Source of the DNA: Pseudomonas sp. B21-028
GTDB taxonomy: Bacteria > Pseudomonadota > Gammaproteobacteria > Pseudomonadales > Pseudomonadaceae
NCBI RefSeq assembly: GCF_024749045.1
Contig: NZ_CP087184.1
Coordinates: 2,976,001-3,040,000 of the forward strand
Reading direction: 5' to 3'
Length of the DNA: 64,000 bases
Shown: piece by piece, positions 62,506 through 64,000 of the stretch
Layout of the letters: the number at the start of each line of letters is the position of its first letter
How positions within the stretch are numbered: position 1 is the first letter of the stretch
The notes under the pieces: model-generated
Told to the model about the DNA's origin: nothing
Databases searched by the model: none
The model's input: only the letters and a program-made list of their open reading frames with translations
Made by a program: the position numbers and the translations under genes

Positions 62506-64000
62506 ATGCGACCTTTGCATTTCACCAGCTTGTCCTTCGCCGTCGTGCTTTGCACGGCCTGTTCCAGTCAACCACCGGCAACATGGAGCTACGCCGATGC
62601 CCAGGGGCGGGCCAACTCGCCGCCTGACCAGGCTTATCCGGAGCTGTTCGAAGCGGTGCAGCGCGGCCAGGTGTTTACCGACCAGAAACACTTCGTCGAC
62701 GCGCTGCCGAACCGCGACCCGGCGCAGATCCGTGCCGATTACCTGGCCCGCCGCGACAGCGCCGGCTTCGACCTCAAGGCATTCGTCAAGGACAATTTCA
62801 CCGAATCCGGCCAAGCCGAAAGCCCGGCGCCGAAACCCGGCGCGCCGATCCGGGAGCACATCGACAATCTCTGGCCGGTGCTGAGCCGAACCTACAGGGA
62901 AGTGCCTCAGTACAGCAGCCTGCTGCCCTTGCCCCAGCCTTATGTGGTGCCGGGCGGGCGTTTTCGCGAGATGTATTACTGGGACTCCTATTTCACCATG
63001 CTCGGCCTGGAGCAAAGCGGCGACAAGGCCCAGGTGCGGCAGATGGTCGACAACTTCGCCTACATGATCGACACCTATGGTCATATCCCCAATGGCAACC
63101 GCACGTACTACTTGAGCCGGTCGCAGCCGCCGTTCTTTGCCTACATGGTGGAGTTGCAGGCGCACATCGAGGGTGACCAGGCCTACAGTCGATACCTGCC
63201 ACAACTGCAAAAGGAATATGCCTACTGGATGGCTGGGGCACAAACGCTCAAGCCCGGCGCGGCCGCCGAACACGTGGTCAAGCTGGGGGATGGCAGCGTG
63301 CTCAATCGCTACTGGGATGCCAGTCCAACGCCGCGGCAGGAGTCCTGGTTGCAAGACCTCAAGACCGCAGAACAGACGGACAGGCCGAAGCAGGAGGTCT
63401 GGCGTGACCTGCGTGCCGGGGCAGAAAGCGGCTGGGATTTCAGCTCCCGCTGGCTGGGCGACAGCAAGGACCTGACGACGATACGGACCACCTCCATCGT
63501 GCCGGTGGACCTGAACAGCCTGATGTATCACCTGGAACGCACCATCGCCAAAGGCTGCGAGACTGTTCAGAACGTGCCTTGCGTCCAGACCTACGGCCAG
63601 CGCGCCGACCAGCGTCAGCGTGCCATCGAGCAACATTTATGGAAGGCCGATGGTGGTTATTACGTGGACTACGATTGGCAACTGAAGCAGCAACGCCCCA
63701 ACCTGACCGCTGCGACGCTGTTTCCGCTATACACCGGTTTGGCCTCGGCCGAGCGCGCAGGCCGTACTGCCGATGCGGTACGTTCAGGTTTGCTGCGTCC
63801 GGGCGGTATCGCGACCACCCAGGTCAGCAACGGCCAGCAGTGGGATGAGCCCAATGGCTGGGCACCGCTGCAATGGGTGGCGGTGGAAGGTTTGAACCGT
63901 TATGGGCAAACCGCGCTGGCTGAGCAGATTGGCACGCGCTTTTTGCAGCAGGTGCGGAATCTCTATCGCGACGAAGACAAACTGGTGGAGAAATACGACG
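62506..64000 (+). CDS. treA: Periplasmic trehalase (GH37), cut by window edge
   Basis: From the ATG at 62506 (GGGAG nine bases upstream) the frame is open to the window end (498 codons). The N terminus has a signal sequence (FTSLSFAVVLCTACSS; a lipoprotein Cys is possible but the lipobox is weak). Family 37 signatures are visible: PGGRFREMYYWDSYFTMLGL at about 149-168 and QQWDEPNGWAPLQWVAVEGL near the end, with IPNGNRTYYLSRSQPPFF and AAESGWDFSSRW-type blocks between. It cleaves trehalose to two glucose molecules in the periplasm. Few residues should be missing. Confidence 0.92.
   Translation, partial: MRPLHFTSLSFAVVLCTACSSQPPATWSYADAQGRANSPPDQAYPELFEAVQRGQVFTDQKHFVDALPNRDPAQIRADYLARRDSAGFDLKAFVKDNFTESGQAESPAPKPGAPIREHIDNLWPVLSRTYREVPQYSSLLPLPQPYVVPGGRFREMYYWDSYFTMLGLEQSGDKAQVRQMVDNFAYMIDTYGHIPNGNRTYYLSRSQPPFFAYMVELQAHIEGDQAYSRYLPQLQKEYAYWMAGAQTLKPGAAAEHVVKLGDGSVLNRYWDASPTPRQESWLQDLKTAEQTDRPKQEVWRDLRAGAESGWDFSSRWLGDSKDLTTIRTTSIVPVDLNSLMYHLERTIAKGCETVQNVPCVQTYGQRADQRQRAIEQHLWKADGGYYVDYDWQLKQQRPNLTAATLFPLYTGLASAERAGRTADAVRSGLLRPGGIATTQVSNGQQWDEPNGWAPLQWVAVEGLNRYGQTALAEQIGTRFLQQVRNLYRDEDKLVEKYD

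Noticed and set aside
62467..63636. 389-codon frame on the minus strand
   Set aside because: Antisense to the trehalase gene, which has both GH37 signatures and a good ribosome site.

Overview
This is a GC-rich chromosomal segment that reads as a member of the Pseudomonas fluorescens complex. The basis is the Pseudomonas-type REP palindromes (core gtgggagcgagc...gctcgc), the xylAFGH/xylR layout, the codon use, and the density of GGDEF, NarL-type and chemotaxis genes. No rRNA, tRNA, CRISPR array or complete insertion sequence was seen. Family names rest on recognised motifs and remembered family features; no database search was possible.

Layout. (1) 1-485: start of a membrane sensor gene leaving the left edge, followed by a MITE-like nested inverted repeat. 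(2) 883-7566: D-xylose uptake and isomerisation (xylA-xylF-xylG-xylH on the minus strand) with divergent xylR. (3) 7644-8608: a HigB/HigA-like toxin-antitoxin pair. (4) 8697-22595: one minus-strand block encoding a 2552-residue cadherin-like surface protein with an N-terminal LEPR-like motif, an outer-membrane channel lipoprotein, two HlyD-type adaptors and an M50 metalloprotease fused to a HlyD module. It contains no ABC transporter. (5) 23037-28410: an AraC/GyrI-like regulator, then a HscC-type Hsp70, a membrane J-like protein and a DUF3829-like lipid-anchored or membrane-anchored protein.

(6) 28644-62182 is dominated by cyclic-di-GMP and cellulose genes. In order: two periplasmic binding proteins flanking a diguanylate cyclase; a PAS-GGDEF-EAL protein; a TonB-dependent receptor/YfiR/YfiN-like operon; a seven-PAS histidine kinase with its NarL-type regulator; a full E. 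coli-style cellulose operon bcsEFGRQABZC followed directly by a GGEEF cyclase; a second, orphan NarL-type regulator; a membrane-anchored CheW-like protein; and a chemoreceptor. bcsZ carries an in-frame internal deletion that removes most of the endoglucanase. (7) 62506-64000: a periplasmic trehalase gene leaving the right edge.

The most striking unlisted structure is a composite promoter-like element repeated in front of the region-6 units: a 16-bp inverted repeat GTAGG-N6-CCTAC, a second CCTAC 20-21 bp downstream, an AAAA...CAGC block, and GATRG 40-42 bp from the first box. It precedes the PAS-GGDEF-EAL gene, the bcs operon, the orphan regulator and the CheW/MCP unit, and a weaker copy precedes the TonB receptor operon. 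The two NarL-type regulators share the same recognition-helix sequence, so I infer one regulon that ties sensing, cyclic-di-GMP metabolism, phosphoethanolamine-cellulose production and chemosensory genes together. The second candidate for a little-described system is the LEPR adhesin block.
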